A DNA stretch of 64,000 nt from an uncultured Clostridia bacterium (GCA_947593615.1 CANQDR010000003.1:1-64000); one strand, 5' to 3'. Counted from the stretch's first letter, positions 8,213-18,098 are shown. Notes: generated from the letters alone by a model not told the origin. A program made the numbers and translations.

Positions 8213-9253
8213 ATGTATAAAATAAAGACCAGCGAAAGAAATAATGATAAAGCGACTGAGTTCGAGACAAAATCATTACTTTATCTTCTTACAAAAATTA
8301 AAGGAAACAGTAATGTGGATTTATTTATAATTGACTGCTTTAATGATGTTACAGGAGTTACAAATGATTATAAAGAGTCATGGGATGTACAATCCAAAGG
8401 TGTATCTTCGTTAACACCGCGAAAAATAGGTATTTCCTTATATACACTTTTCTCTAATTATATAAGTGATATAAATTTTGATCATTATATTTTATATATG
8501 CCGCCAATAAAAAGTATATATATTGATGATATTTCTGCCGAAACATTTGGTATAACAAATTTCAAAAAAGCAAACGTTACCAAAATAAAGGAAGGTTTAC
8601 AGGAAGAAATAGCTCGCAGAAAAGATCCCGATATTAATTCTACCTCAAAGTTATTATTATTGGATAAGTTTTTGGAAAGAGTTACTTTCATTATAGATCA
8701 CTATAATAAAGCAGACTACATACGCTCAATTATCGAATTTAAAAACGTTGATCGTTTGGAAAATACTTTTTTAACTTGTATTTTCGATGAAATTCGCAAT
8801 CAACAGGCGGCTAAAAAAATTCGAAATGTTTTTGGTGAGCAGCTTGTCTCAATTCAAGATGCTGAAAAGTTTAATAAAACAATTAATCGAAAAGATATTG
8901 AACTTTTAGTTGTTAATAGAGTTATAGGAAACGATCTTTTTGTATCAAATGCGATACCTATATATTTTGTTGGAGAAGTACGGGATATGGACGAAGAGGA
9001 TATTATTGATCTAATTCAAGATTGTCAATCAAAAATTAGTAGAACTCTATTTAATAAAAATAATAAAAAACCTTTCTGGCATCTTTTGGAGAAAATAATG
9101 ATATTCATAATTCAAAATCCAAAGGCAACTATTCGAGGTGTTGCTGATTTAATAGATACTAATTTGAAAAAAAGCGTATTTACATTAGATGATATTTCGT
9201 TGCTCTATTTTATTGCATTAGTTAAGGAGGGAATAAAAAATGAAAATTCTTAA
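8213..9253 (+). CDS. Cap4/DUF4297-like PD-(D/E)XK nuclease candidate
   Basis: The 346-residue protein has an N-terminal domain like the dsDNA nuclease of Cap4 and DUF4297 proteins. Glu18 lies in the first helix, Asp45 in DCFNDVTG, and a Q-x-K signature at residues 60-62 in SWDVQSKG. The rest is helical, with no recognisable sensor domain. It overlaps the next gene by 14 bp, so the two are translationally coupled. In Lamassu-type systems a nuclease effector of this kind is held by an SMC/Rad50-like ATPase and released on infection. That is known for the family and inferred here. Base composition is far more AT-rich than the elements on either side. Confidence 0.65.
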   Translation: MYKIKTSERNNDKATEFETKSLLYLLTKIKGNSNVDLFIIDCFNDVTGVTNDYKESWDVQSKGVSSLTPRKIGISLYTLFSNYISDINFDHYILYMPPIKSIYIDDISAETFGITNFKKANVTKIKEGLQEEIARRKDPDINSTSKLLLLDKFLERVTFIIDHYNKADYIRSIIEFKNVDRLENTFLTCIFDEIRNQQAAKKIRNVFGEQLVSIQDAEKFNKTINRKDIELLVVNRVIGNDLFVSNAIPIYFVGEVRDMDEEDIIDLIQDCQSKISRTLFNKNNKKPFWHLLEKIMIFIIQNPKATIRGVADLIDTNLKKSVFTLDDISLLYFIALVKEGIKNENS

Positions 9254-10847
9254 AACAGGATGCGGAAATAAAAATGAAGCATTTATAGAAGACCGTTTTA
9301 CAGACGGTGTAAACATAATATTCAGTAATGATAACAACAAGGGAAAAACAATTGTTTTTCAGGGACTTATGTATGCTTTGGGCAATGATCCGATTTTCCC
9401 AAGTGGATTTGATTATAAATCCTATTATTTTTATACAAGCCTAGAACATAATGGAAATATTTATGAATTTTTGCGAAAGAATAATAGCATCACAATAAAA
9501 AGTAATCAAGATATTTACATAACTGATGATATATCTGATTTAAAATATTATATTACTGATAATGTATTTAAACTACCTTATATTATAAAAGATAGTTTTC
9601 AAAAATTAGTAGATCTTTCGTTGTTTTATCAGCTCTTTTTTGTGGGACAAGATCGGAGAAATCCGTCAAATGTTATTAACTCGAGTTACTACAATAAACA
9701 AGATTTTGCGAATATGATATATTCTTTGTCTGAGTGCCTTACTTTAACGGATTCAATTGAAAAGTTAAAAGAATTACGAAACGAACTTCGAAAATGTAAA
9801 GCACAAATTGAAAATTTAAGTAAACGGTTAACTTTTTATAGAGAACATCCTGAAATAGCAAATACTATTTCTAGCGCCGCTGCTCGAGAGAACATAGAAA
9901 AAGAGAGAAAAGATTTACAATCACTTAATGATGCAATATCTACTATGCAACGAAAACGTTCAAGACTGACAAATAGAAAGGTAAAATTGGAAGCATTAAT
10001 TACTGAATTAAACTCTTTGAATACGCAACTTAAAACTGGAGAAATTCATTGTCAAGATTGTGGTAGCAGAAACATAACATATTCGAGCGGAGACATAAGT
10101 TTTGAATTAACAAACGATTTGGTTAGAAAAAATATCATTAAATCAATTTCGGATTCTATAACACTTTATTCTTCACAAATTACAGAATTACAACAAACAA
10201 TTAGTCAAAAACAAACAGCTCTTAATCAACTAATACAAAAAATGCCTGTATCAATGTCGAATATTCTTATATATTCGGATACAATTAGAACATGTAATGA
10301 AGATGAAAAGATTCTATCTGATTTATATGAGAAAAAGGATATGTTGGAAACTGAAATAGAGATTGAGCAAAAAAGGCAAGAAATTAATACTGATAAGCAG
10401 GTAGAGGTGAAAAATAACATTATATCAAGTATGAATGCTTTTTATAAACTCGTAGACCCTGATGGGACACAAGAGTATAAGGACTTTTTTGCCACAAGAA
10501 ATATGACTTTTTCTGGAAGTGAAGAACAAGAATACTATTTTAGCAGAACACTTGCGATTTTTTGGCATTTTAAATATGACTTTCCTATTATTATGGACTG
10601 TTTTAGAAAAGGTGAACTTTCAACCAAAAAGGAAAATACGATGATTGAGGAATATAAAAAAACAGGCTTGCAAATTATTCTATCTTCAACTCTCAAAGAC
10701 GAGGAATACACAACAGGAACAAAGTATTATAGTATTCCTGGGGTCAAAGCTATAAATTATGAGACAAATCCCAATAGTCATATATTACAAAAAAACTATT
10801 GTGAAAAGTTTATGGAAATTGTTAATTCGTTTGGTGTTGTACTTTGA
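9240..10847 (+). CDS. Rad50/SMC-like ATPase with zinc hook
   Basis: The 535-residue protein has a Walker A-like SNDNNKGKTI (residues 29-38). Two coiled-coil arms (about 165-260 and 295-400) flank a CQDCG zinc-hook motif near residue 271. An ABC-signature-like FSGSEEQ lies near 423, and a Walker B strand FPIIMD near 448-453 is followed by a GELS segment. It is shorter than chromosomal Rad50 or SMC proteins and matches the size of ATPases in ABC-type defence systems (Lamassu LmuB, ABC three-component). AAGGAGGG lies just before its ATG, inside the nuclease gene. Its likely partner is the nuclease, with DNA-end or phage sensing by the ATPase; this is inference. Confidence 0.75.
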   Translation: MKILKTGCGNKNEAFIEDRFTDGVNIIFSNDNNKGKTIVFQGLMYALGNDPIFPSGFDYKSYYFYTSLEHNGNIYEFLRKNNSITIKSNQDIYITDDISDLKYYITDNVFKLPYIIKDSFQKLVDLSLFYQLFFVGQDRRNPSNVINSSYYNKQDFANMIYSLSECLTLTDSIEKLKELRNELRKCKAQIENLSKRLTFYREHPEIANTISSAAARENIEKERKDLQSLNDAISTMQRKRSRLTNRKVKLEALITELNSLNTQLKTGEIHCQDCGSRNITYSSGDISFELTNDLVRKNIIKSISDSITLYSSQITELQQTISQKQTALNQLIQKMPVSMSNILIYSDTIRTCNEDEKILSDLYEKKDMLETEIEIEQKRQEINTDKQVEVKNNIISSMNAFYKLVDPDGTQEYKDFFATRNMTFSGSEEQEYYFSRTLAIFWHFKYDFPIIMDCFRKGELSTKKENTMIEEYKKTGLQIILSSTLKDEEYTTGTKYYSIPGVKAINYETNPNSHILQKNYCEKFMEIVNSFGVVL

Positions 10848-10937
10848 TTGCTAGTTTGGGATTTTTAATATTATTAATTGAGTATAATCACTTAAAAAAT
10901 TATTAAATAATACAAATACTAAAATTGTTCTATATTG

Positions 10938-10966
10938 TTGACATTTTGTTCTGCAAGGATTATTAA
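10938..10966 (+). promoter_or_regulatory. Promoter candidate of the YobI-like gene
   Basis: TTGACA at 10938-10943, a 17-bp spacer and TATTAA at 10961-10966 lie just before the ATG at 10982. The leader would be only about ten bases, so the transcript may start very close to the AAGGATG ribosome site. The 134-bp gap after the ATPase gene has no obvious terminator, so readthrough is also possible. Confidence 0.4.
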
Positions 10967-10981
10967 AAAGGATGTGTAAAT

Positions 10982-13900
10982 ATGGAAGAAAGCAAATATA
11001 GATTTGAACGGCTAACGCCAACAGACGATATTAATTTAAATGTTTATGAAGATGCAATAAACTATGTCTTTGAGAATTCTGATATTAAAAATGTAGCTAT
11101 TTCTGGTCCATACAGTGCTGGCAAAAGTAGTGTTTTAGCATCATATAAGAAAAGGCATACTGATTTAAGCTTTCTGCATATTTCTCTTTCACATTTTCAA
11201 TCTCTGAATCCAAAAGAAAAAACTGATGTAGTGGAATCTGAATTAGAAGGTAAAATCCTAAATCAACTGATACACCAAATTCCTTCAGATAATATTCCAC
11301 AGACCAATTTTAGAGTAAAGAAAACGATTAAATATAAAAGCATCATAAAAATGACCGTTCAAACTGTTTTTCTTTTGATTACATTCATCTACTTTCTTTT
11401 CTTTGATTTTTGGAAAGATTATGTGTCTGATTTGCCTAATAACTGGTTGAAGACAATATTATCACTATCTGTAAATCAATACGCTTTGATGATTGATGGT
11501 ATTATTATAATAGTATTATTGTTCTTAATTATATATGGATTAATAAAAATTCAAAAGTACAAAAATGTTTTTCGCAAGATTAGTTTGAAAGGTAATGAGA
11601 TTGAAATTTTTGAAGAAAGCAATGACTCTTATTTTGATAAATATCTCAATGAAGTGCTATACCTTTTTGAAAATGCAGATGCTGACGTCATTGTTTTTGA
11701 AGATATGGATCGGTTTAATACAAATAGTATTTTTGGGCGTCTTCGTGAAGTGAATACGCTTGCTAATATCCAACTTCAAAAAGAAAATAAAAAGATTCTC
11801 CGCTTTTTCTATTTATTGCGTGACGACATTTTTCTTTCAAAAGACAGGACGAAATTTTTTGACTTTATATTACCAATCGTTCCAGTCGTAGATAGTTCTA
11901 ATTCTTATGATCGAATTATTTCTCTTTTCGAAAAAAGTGGGGTATTAAAAGAATTTGATGATAGTTTCTTACAGGGACTGTCGCTATATATTGATGATAT
12001 GCGTATTTTGAAAAACATCTATAATGAGTTTTTGATTTACTATAACAGGATTAATATTACGGAACTTGACTGCAACAAAATGATTGCGATTATCGTATAT
12101 AAAAATTTATTTCCATGTGATTTTGCTGATTTACAGTTAAATAAGGGATTTGTATATACAATATTTGACAATAAGGATGAGTTTATTAACGAAGAAACAT
12201 TAGAGTTACAAAAGAGAATCAATGAAAACCAGCATAAAATAGATTTGGCTAAAAATGAACATCTCATTTCTATAAGGGAGTTGAATGCTGCTATTGCGGA
12301 TAAATACCTGAATAATTATAGTTGGTCGCATAAAAATGATAAGGATTTATCTGATTTTATAATGCATCAATTACGTGGAGATAATTTGAATGAATATAAT
12401 TTTCGTAGAAAAATACTGGAAGATAAAATTAATGGCAAGATTTCTCAATTGGAAGACGAAATTTGTAATTTAGAGCGAGAAATAATCTCGGTAAAAAGTA
12501 AACAACTCCATAAAATCATTACTCGTGATAATATAAACAGAATATTCAGTATTACAAGTACAAACGGAATTGGGGTAAAAACAGAATTTAATGATATAAA
12601 AAGCAGTGAATATTTTAAACTTTTAAAATACCTTATTCGAAATGGATATATTGATGAGACTTATGCTGATTATATGTCCTATTTTTACGAAAATAGTCTT
12701 AGTCGTATAGATAAGATATTTCTACGTAGTGTTACTGATAAAAAATCAAAAGAATACACATACCAATTAAAAAATCCCGAGTTGGTTCTTTCTCGACTCA
12801 GATTAGTAGATTTTGATCAAGAAGAAATACTTAATTTTGACTTACTCACATATTTACTACATACTTTATCTCCTGTTGAATATCTTGAAAAATACATTGA
12901 TCAACTTAAAGATACAAAAAACTTTAAGTTTATAGGGGCTTACTTTGATGCAACAACTGAATTGCCTACATATATTAAATATCTTAATATGAGATGGCCA
13001 GAAATATTTGTAACGGCACTTTCTGAAAAGTCTCTAACTGAAAAACAGATACGTAGATATTCGATTTGTTCGCTTTATTATTCTGATGATACTACTATTC
13101 AACTAGTCAATAAGGATAATCTACTTTGTCACTATATTTCCAATTCACGTGATTATCTTGCAATAGAAGATCCTGATATAGACAAACTAATCCATGGATT
13201 CAACTTCCTTGGAGTATGCTTTATCGGCTTTGACTATGATGTAATAAATATAGATTTATTTCGTGCTATATATGAGGAATCTTTATACGAGATCAACTCT
13301 GAAAATATACAACTAATGCAAAAAGAAATTTTAGGAATAATAAATGATGAAGACATTTTACATAAGAATTACACGCTTCTATTTTCAAGCCCTGATTCTA
13401 TGATAACTCAATATGTCAATAGTAATATCAATAAGTACTTTGATGTTATTTTGCAGATGAGCAAAGGGATTATTAACGATGATGAAAATGTTGCTGTTAC
13501 TGTATTGAATAATTTAGATATTACTATTGAACTGAAACATTCCTATATCAATGCTTTACAGACAACTATTACCTTCATAAAAGAAATTACGGATATTTCC
13601 TTGTGGTCATTGTTAATGGATACAGATATAGTATTATACTCTGAACAAAATATTGTTGATTATTTTGAAGCCGTCAAATCACTTGACAAAAGTATAGTTT
13701 CTTATATCAATAAATGTAATATTGATTTAGATTTTTCAAAAACAGAATATGATAGCGAAGCAAAAGAAGCGTTATTTGATTGTGTAGTTGTATGTAATTC
13801 TATTGAAAATTTAAAGTATGAACAGATATTAACATCATTAGACTTTTATTATACGAACTTTAATGTTAATAATATTGCAGATGATAAGATAATTATCCTT

Positions 13901-14617
13901 ATTGATACAAATATTATAAAAATGAATGCTGGGAATTTGACATTTATGCGCAAAAATTATATGGGTCAGCTTTTTTATTTCATTAAGAAAAACATTAACA
14001 AATATATAGAGATAATGGATAGCGACTTATTTGATCAAGACGAACTATTAGAAATAATTACTTGGGATATTAGTGATGAACTCAAAATTAAATTACTTGA
14101 ATTTTCAGATGATAAAATTTCTATAATTGGAATGAATTATTCCGACGCAGTATGCCTGTATATTCTCAATAATAATTTTATGGAGTCTGATTTGGATAGT
14201 TTATTTATATCATTTGAGCAATGGGATGATTCTATTCAACAGAGAATATTTGATTTTGCGATAAGGAATATTATAAGTATAATCGACAATCCAGAGACAG
14301 TTTCAGAGAAACTTAAAAATGATCTTATCCATTCAGACCGCTTGGACAGGGATACAAAAATTGATCTTTTAATAGCAATGCTGGCTAATCTTAATGATGA
14401 TTATATAAAAGAGATCCTTACTGTGCTTGATTTAATTAACTATATTAAAATATTTGATACACACAGTAGACCAAAGTTTGAAATCAATGATGAAAACGAA
14501 AAACTTCTGACAGCCTTTAAGGAAAAAGGTTTGATTTATAATTACGAAGAAAATCCTAAAAAAGAGGGGTATTACAAAATAATAATGCCAAAGCCGGTAA
14601 AACAATTGGAATATTGA
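10982..14617 (+). CDS. YobI-like membrane P-loop NTPase, 1211 aa
   Basis: The N-terminus starts RFERLTPTDD and has Walker A GPYSAGKSS (residues 42-50). Two membrane helices follow (about 123-141 and 168-188), then Walker B VIVFEDMDRF (236-245). This is the layout of YobI/KAP-family NTPases, in which the membrane segments are inserted in the NTPase domain. A coiled coil spans about 400-500. The remaining 700 residues are AT-rich-coded, helical and repetitive in feel, with no domain I can name, and may be a sensor solenoid. KAP-type NTPases are recurrent in defence loci and YobI itself lies in a toxin locus. Its place after the nuclease-ATPase pair suggests the third part of one system. Confidence 0.72.
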   Translation: MEESKYRFERLTPTDDINLNVYEDAINYVFENSDIKNVAISGPYSAGKSSVLASYKKRHTDLSFLHISLSHFQSLNPKEKTDVVESELEGKILNQLIHQIPSDNIPQTNFRVKKTIKYKSIIKMTVQTVFLLITFIYFLFFDFWKDYVSDLPNNWLKTILSLSVNQYALMIDGIIIIVLLFLIIYGLIKIQKYKNVFRKISLKGNEIEIFEESNDSYFDKYLNEVLYLFENADADVIVFEDMDRFNTNSIFGRLREVNTLANIQLQKENKKILRFFYLLRDDIFLSKDRTKFFDFILPIVPVVDSSNSYDRIISLFEKSGVLKEFDDSFLQGLSLYIDDMRILKNIYNEFLIYYNRINITELDCNKMIAIIVYKNLFPCDFADLQLNKGFVYTIFDNKDEFINEETLELQKRINENQHKIDLAKNEHLISIRELNAAIADKYLNNYSWSHKNDKDLSDFIMHQLRGDNLNEYNFRRKILEDKINGKISQLEDEICNLEREIISVKSKQLHKIITRDNINRIFSITSTNGIGVKTEFNDIKSSEYFKLLKYLIRNGYIDETYADYMSYFYENSLSRIDKIFLRSVTDKKSKEYTYQLKNPELVLSRLRLVDFDQEEILNFDLLTYLLHTLSPVEYLEKYIDQLKDTKNFKFIGAYFDATTELPTYIKYLNMRWPEIFVTALSEKSLTEKQIRRYSICSLYYSDDTTIQLVNKDNLLCHYISNSRDYLAIEDPDIDKLIHGFNFLGVCFIGFDYDVINIDLFRAIYEESLYEINSENIQLMQKEILGIINDEDILHKNYTLLFSSPDSMITQYVNSNINKYFDVILQMSKGIINDDENVAVTVLNNLDITIELKHSYINALQTTITFIKEITDISLWSLLMDTDIVLYSEQNIVDYFEAVKSLDKSIVSYINKCNIDLDFSKTEYDSEAKEALFDCVVVCNSIENLKYEQILTSLDFYYTNFNVNNIADDKIIILIDTNIIKMNAGNLTFMRKNYMGQLFYFIKKNINKYIEIMDSDLFDQDELLEIITWDISDELKIKLLEFSDDKISIIGMNYSDAVCLYILNNNFMESDLDSLFISFEQWDDSIQQRIFDFAIRNIISIIDNPETVSEKLKNDLIHSDRLDRDTKIDLLIAMLANLNDDYIKEILTVLDLINYIKIFDTHSRPKFEINDENEKLLTAFKEKGLIYNYEENPKKEGYYKIIMPKPVKQLEY

Positions 14618-14786
14618 AGAACTTATTATCATTCATAAAATAAATGAATAATAAGGGAATATGCAGTGTGTTTATACGATGACAATCTTTTTATAAGTAT
14701 TTTAGAAAAAGTATAATTGTATTTTTACACAAGTTCAACTTCCCTCAGTAAAACAGCAAAAGCATCTTTTTCGTACACAAGAGACA
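14618..14786. other. Intergenic junction, no gene seen
   Basis: An AT-rich imperfect inverted repeat (TTATTAT..ATAATAA, about 14623-14656) follows the YobI-like gene and could end its transcript. The base composition changes from very AT-rich to GC-richer between about 14730 and 14800, which marks the left border of the mobilizable element. Confidence 0.5.
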
Positions 14787-14849
14787 ATGGGGTATTGGAC
14801 GAACACCTATTATTTCAGCGGCGGATTTGCCGTGAAGGTGCTGCTCTGA
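14787..14849 (+). other. Short open frame, possible gene remnant at element edge
   Basis: A 20-codon frame encodes YYFSGGFAVKVLL before TGA. It has no ribosome binding site and is probably the 3' end of a deleted element gene. I do not recognise it. Confidence 0.2.
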
Positions 14850-14859
14850 TGCCAAACAG

Positions 14860-14899
14860 AAAACCGCCGTCTTAGAGGAAACTCTGAGGCGGCGGTTTT
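14860..14899 (+). terminator. Strong hairpin terminator
   Basis: AAAACCGCCGTCTTAGAG and CTCTGAGGCGGCGGTTTT pair around a GAAA loop, followed by TGTTTAT. It isolates tnpV from transcription entering from the left. Confidence 0.7.
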
Positions 14900-14973
14900 G
14901 TTTATCTGCACATTCGTTAAAACGTAGGCTTCCTTGTAAAATGGGATCATCAAAATACAAGGAGGTTGTCTCT

Positions 14974-15348
14974 ATGGAAAAATCAATCTTTGAGCAAATG
15001 GGCGGGAAGTACGAACAGCAGGGCGACTATCTGCTCCCTTGCCTGACTGTATCCACCGAGGAAGAACAGCCCATTGGAATATGGGGACAGCGGCACGGAC
15101 GGTATTTGAAAGAGCATCACCGTATTCTGTATTACAGCCTACTCACCGATGGCAAGCTGAACAGCTACCTTACCGACATCGACCGGCAGGCAGAGGAACT
15201 GTTTTCTCGGCTGGTAAAACAGATTGCAGAACAGGAAGGTGTGACGGAAAAGCTCAAAGCACAAGATCAGATGGCGTGGATTGGGAAGATTAATAACATC
15301 CGAAATCAGGCAATGGAAATCGTTCATAACGATTTGATTTTCAACTAA
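14974..15348 (+). CDS. tnpV: TnpV family transposon-encoded protein
   Basis: The 124-residue protein begins MEKSIFEQMGG and has the family hallmark PIGIWGQRHGRYLKEH, followed by helices with YLTDIDRQAEELFSRL. TnpV proteins are carried by Tn4451-type and related clostridial mobile elements. Their exact role is not established. AAGGAGG lies 9 bases before ATG 14974; an in-frame ATG at 14941 has no ribosome site. It marks one end of the mobilizable element whose recombinase and mobilization genes lie at the other end. Confidence 0.85.
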   Translation: MEKSIFEQMGGKYEQQGDYLLPCLTVSTEEEQPIGIWGQRHGRYLKEHHRILYYSLLTDGKLNSYLTDIDRQAEELFSRLVKQIAEQEGVTEKLKAQDQMAWIGKINNIRNQAMEIVHNDLIFN

Positions 15349-15352
15349 TGCA

Positions 15353-15386
15353 AAACGGCGGCAGGAAGTAATTCCCGCCGCCGTTT
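15353..15386. terminator. Bidirectional hairpin terminator
   Basis: AAACGGCGGC and GCCGCCGTTT form a perfect outer stem with an inner GGAA/TTCC pairing. It lies between the convergent tnpV and Cthe_2159-like genes and can serve both. Confidence 0.7.
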
Positions 15387-15406
15387 CGATTGATAAACTC
15401 CGTTCC

Positions 15407-17389
15407 TCAGTCTCTTCGCTTATAGAGGAATGCGATTATACATCCGCATAGCAGAGCAGCCGATGAAATTCCCAACAGAAGGAGCTGTTCCGATGAAATG
15501 GGCGTTCCTGTATTTGCAGGTTGAGTAGCGTTTTCTTGCCTTCCTATATTCCCGTTTTGGTTTTGCGTATTTCCGCCGTTTATCCGTTCGCCAAAGACTC
15601 CGCCGTTCTGCGGAAAGCCCGGTTGTGTTCCGTCATCGGCATCACCATTTTGTGAAGAGTCCGGCATATTTTCCTGCGGCAGGTCGGGAGGCGTCGTGTT
15701 TCCATCCGCGCCGTTTGGCATTTCCGGCGGCTGCATACTATCTGCTTTGCCGTTTCCGGGAAACTCCGGAGGCGTATCCCCGTTTTGTGCGTCAGATGGA
15801 GCGGTTTCACCTGTCGCATTTTCATTCTGACTTTCATTTCCCGCAGTGCTCAACAGACTGATTACCGGCGTAGTAGCGGTCGTCGACAGCTTGCTGCCAT
15901 TCTGCGTGCTTTCACTGTCTTGTGTTTCATCGCCCATACCACCGTCAAACGCTCCTCCGTTCCTGCCGAAACCGCCTCGATCCGGCATCTGTCCGCCGCC
16001 AAAACCGTTTCCGACGGGCATTCCTCTGCCACCGAAACCGCCGAAGCCACCGCCGTTTGAAGCATTATCAATGGTCATTTCTGTTTCGGTATCGCAGACG
16101 ATCAGCGTACAGGTATCTCCGATCTTCATTTCCGGCGTGCTGACAAGGACGGAAGAAAAGCTGCACGGGACATTCTCTGAAATGAGCTCATTTCCGTCGG
16201 CATCTTTGACCGTTACGGTCGTCCCGGCTGCCGCCGAAGTGGTCTGTATCAGAAAGCCCTGCGTGGAAGTCGAATCAAATCCTTCCGCCATGCCACTGCT
16301 CCCGCAGGCGAGGACCGTTCCGCCGCTGATCTCACATTTGCCGCCATTTTCACTGCCGTAGTCGATGGCGCAGCTTCCACCGCTGTCGCTGACACTGACG
16401 AGGAGCTTTCCGCCGCTGATATAGATATCCTTATTGGAGTCAATCCCGTCCGCATCCCGGCCGTTTTCCACTGTGACGGTAATCTCTCCGCCGGTAATGT
16501 TGATCACAGAGTTTCCGCTGTAACCGTTAGCGTTGAGTCCATCGTCCGTAGCGGCAATATCCAGTGTTCCCCCGGCAACGGTAATTTGCACCGCTTCCAG
16601 CCCCTCATAACAGGATGGGATAGTGATGTTACCTGATTCCACATAGAGAAAAGACGTTTCCTCGTCATTGGAGGCCGTAATCCCGTCGTCGCCTGCGGAA
16701 AGCGTGAGATCGGCGTCTTTAATACGCACACTGTCATTGGCATGGATTGCATCCTGTATGGCGGTTACATTAAGTGTACCGCCTGTCATGACGAAATTAT
16801 CGTTGCACACGATCCCATGCTGATATTCCGTCGTTACCTTAAGCGAACCGGTTCCGTTAATGGTCAAATCGTCTCTGGAGTAGATTGCTCCGTCCACATT
16901 GGCGGAAACTGCTTCCTCGCTGTAAGCAGAGCCGGAAGACAGAGTGTTCTCGGTGCCGTCCTGCAAGGTTAAAAACACCTTGCCCGCTTGTTCTACACGG
17001 ATGGCGGCATCATCCTCACAGTGAATGGTTACACCGTCCAGCATCAGCCATATCTTATCGTCGCCGTCCGCTTCGACGATGACCGAGCCGTTTGTCAATT
17101 TCCCGGAAAGCACATATTTCCCCGCATAGACGATATGAATGTCCCCGTCATAGACGTAAGCGCCGTTGCCGCTCACCGTACTGCCTTCATCCGAAAGGGT
17201 GATCTTTGTCGCGCCTGCGGTGTCCCAATCAGCATCCAGATCGTTTGCTGTGAACATGGCGTCACTGTCTTCTTCGCTTGCAACTGCCTGAATGCCGAGC
17301 GCTTTTCCGTTCATAAACAGGATCGTCAGGAGCAGTGTAAACACGGTGATTGCGATGCAAATCGCATCGATGTGCTTATGTGTTGCCAT
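15407..17389 (-). CDS. Secreted carbohydrate-binding (Cthe_2159-like) protein
   Basis: The 660-residue protein has an N-terminal signal or anchor helix (residues 9-30). A long parallel-beta-helix-like region follows (about 45-435), built from repeats such as GTLNVTA, DGITASND and DDGLNANG. This resembles the Cthe_2159 family, which binds acidic polysaccharides. A low-complexity Gly/Asn/Gln/Pro-rich stretch (about 450-625) leads to a C-terminal membrane helix and a KRRD tail. It is therefore probably exported, spans the wall with the linker and is held in the membrane. GGAGGGGGG precedes the start. It lies 13 bp after the DUF4956 gene, in the usual VTC-DUF4956-Cthe_2159 order. Confidence 0.8.
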   Translation of the reverse strand: MATHKHIDAICIAITVFTLLLTILFMNGKALGIQAVASEEDSDAMFTANDLDADWDTAGATKITLSDEGSTVSGNGAYVYDGDIHIVYAGKYVLSGKLTNGSVIVEADGDDKIWLMLDGVTIHCEDDAAIRVEQAGKVFLTLQDGTENTLSSGSAYSEEAVSANVDGAIYSRDDLTINGTGSLKVTTEYQHGIVCNDNFVMTGGTLNVTAIQDAIHANDSVRIKDADLTLSAGDDGITASNDEETSFLYVESGNITIPSCYEGLEAVQITVAGGTLDIAATDDGLNANGYSGNSVINITGGEITVTVENGRDADGIDSNKDIYISGGKLLVSVSDSGGSCAIDYGSENGGKCEISGGTVLACGSSGMAEGFDSTSTQGFLIQTTSAAAGTTVTVKDADGNELISENVPCSFSSVLVSTPEMKIGDTCTLIVCDTETEMTIDNASNGGGFGGFGGRGMPVGNGFGGGQMPDRGGFGRNGGAFDGGMGDETQDSESTQNGSKLSTTATTPVISLLSTAGNESQNENATGETAPSDAQNGDTPPEFPGNGKADSMQPPEMPNGADGNTTPPDLPQENMPDSSQNGDADDGTQPGFPQNGGVFGERINGGNTQNQNGNIGRQENATQPANTGTPISSEQLLLLGISSAALLCGCIIAFLYKRRD

Positions 17390-17402
17390 AAGACCCCCCT
17401 CC

Positions 17403-18074
17403 TTATCCCATGTACTCCCCGTTATAGCTCACGAGTACTGCGCTTGACACGCCGTTCATTTCGGAAAGTTCGTTGATAAAATCCGTATTGTCATCCTTCA
17501 GACGGATCTCCAGATTTAGTTCGATGCTGCCCTTTTGTGCCGTCTTGCTTTTTACAACGCAGCGATTGGTTCGTTTCTCCAGATACGCCTTTGCCGCCTG
17601 CTCGCTCTCATGATTTGCGCATTGCAGCACCACAATATAGGGATTGCTGTGAGACTTCCGATTGACAAAGACCAGCAGGATCAGGCCAATGATGACGCTG
17701 CCGATCACCGCCAGAGGGATCATGCCTGCCGCAAGGACAATGCCCACGGCAATCGACCAAAACAGGAACGCGATATCCAGCGGTTCCTTGATTGCTGTAC
17801 GGAAACGGACGATGGACAGCGCACCGACCATACCGAGGGAGAGAACCACATTAGAGGTTACGGCGAGAATCACGACCGTGGTGATCATGGTGAGCGCAAT
17901 CAGCGTGACCCCAAAGGAGGACGAGTACATCACGCCGTTATAGGTCTTTTTATAGATCAGGAAAATGAAGATACCGAGGCCGAAGGCTAAAATTAGTGCA
18001 AGCGCCATATCGAGGATGCTCACACTGGAAATGTTCTCTAAAAAGCTGGATTTGAAAATATCACTGAATGTCAT
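17403..18074 (-). CDS. DUF4956 membrane protein
   Basis: The 223-residue protein has four membrane helices in residues 17-130 and a conserved-looking LGMVGALSIVRFRTAIKEP loop. An alpha/beta cytoplasmic domain follows. DUF4956 proteins are commonly encoded beside VTC-domain proteins, and a joint role in polyphosphate or envelope polymer handling is suspected but not proven. AAAGGA lies before the ATG. It is the middle gene of the three-gene operon. Confidence 0.85.
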   Translation of the reverse strand: MTFSDIFKSSFLENISSVSILDMALALILAFGLGIFIFLIYKKTYNGVMYSSSFGVTLIALTMITTVVILAVTSNVVLSLGMVGALSIVRFRTAIKEPLDIAFLFWSIAVGIVLAAGMIPLAVIGSVIIGLILLVFVNRKSHSNPYIVVLQCANHESEQAAKAYLEKRTNRCVVKSKTAQKGSIELNLEIRLKDDNTDFINELSEMNGVSSAVLVSYNGEYMG

Positions 18075-18098
18075 AGTTTTGATTCCTTTCTGCGTTGA

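Noticed and set aside
14745-14960. Minus-strand open frame across the element border
   Set aside because: It runs through the terminator hairpin and has no ribosome site or family resemblance.
15625-16361. Plus-strand open frames opposite the Cthe_2159-like gene
   Set aside because: They are antisense shadows of the Gly/Pro-rich repeats; the minus-strand gene has domain structure and a strong ribosome site.
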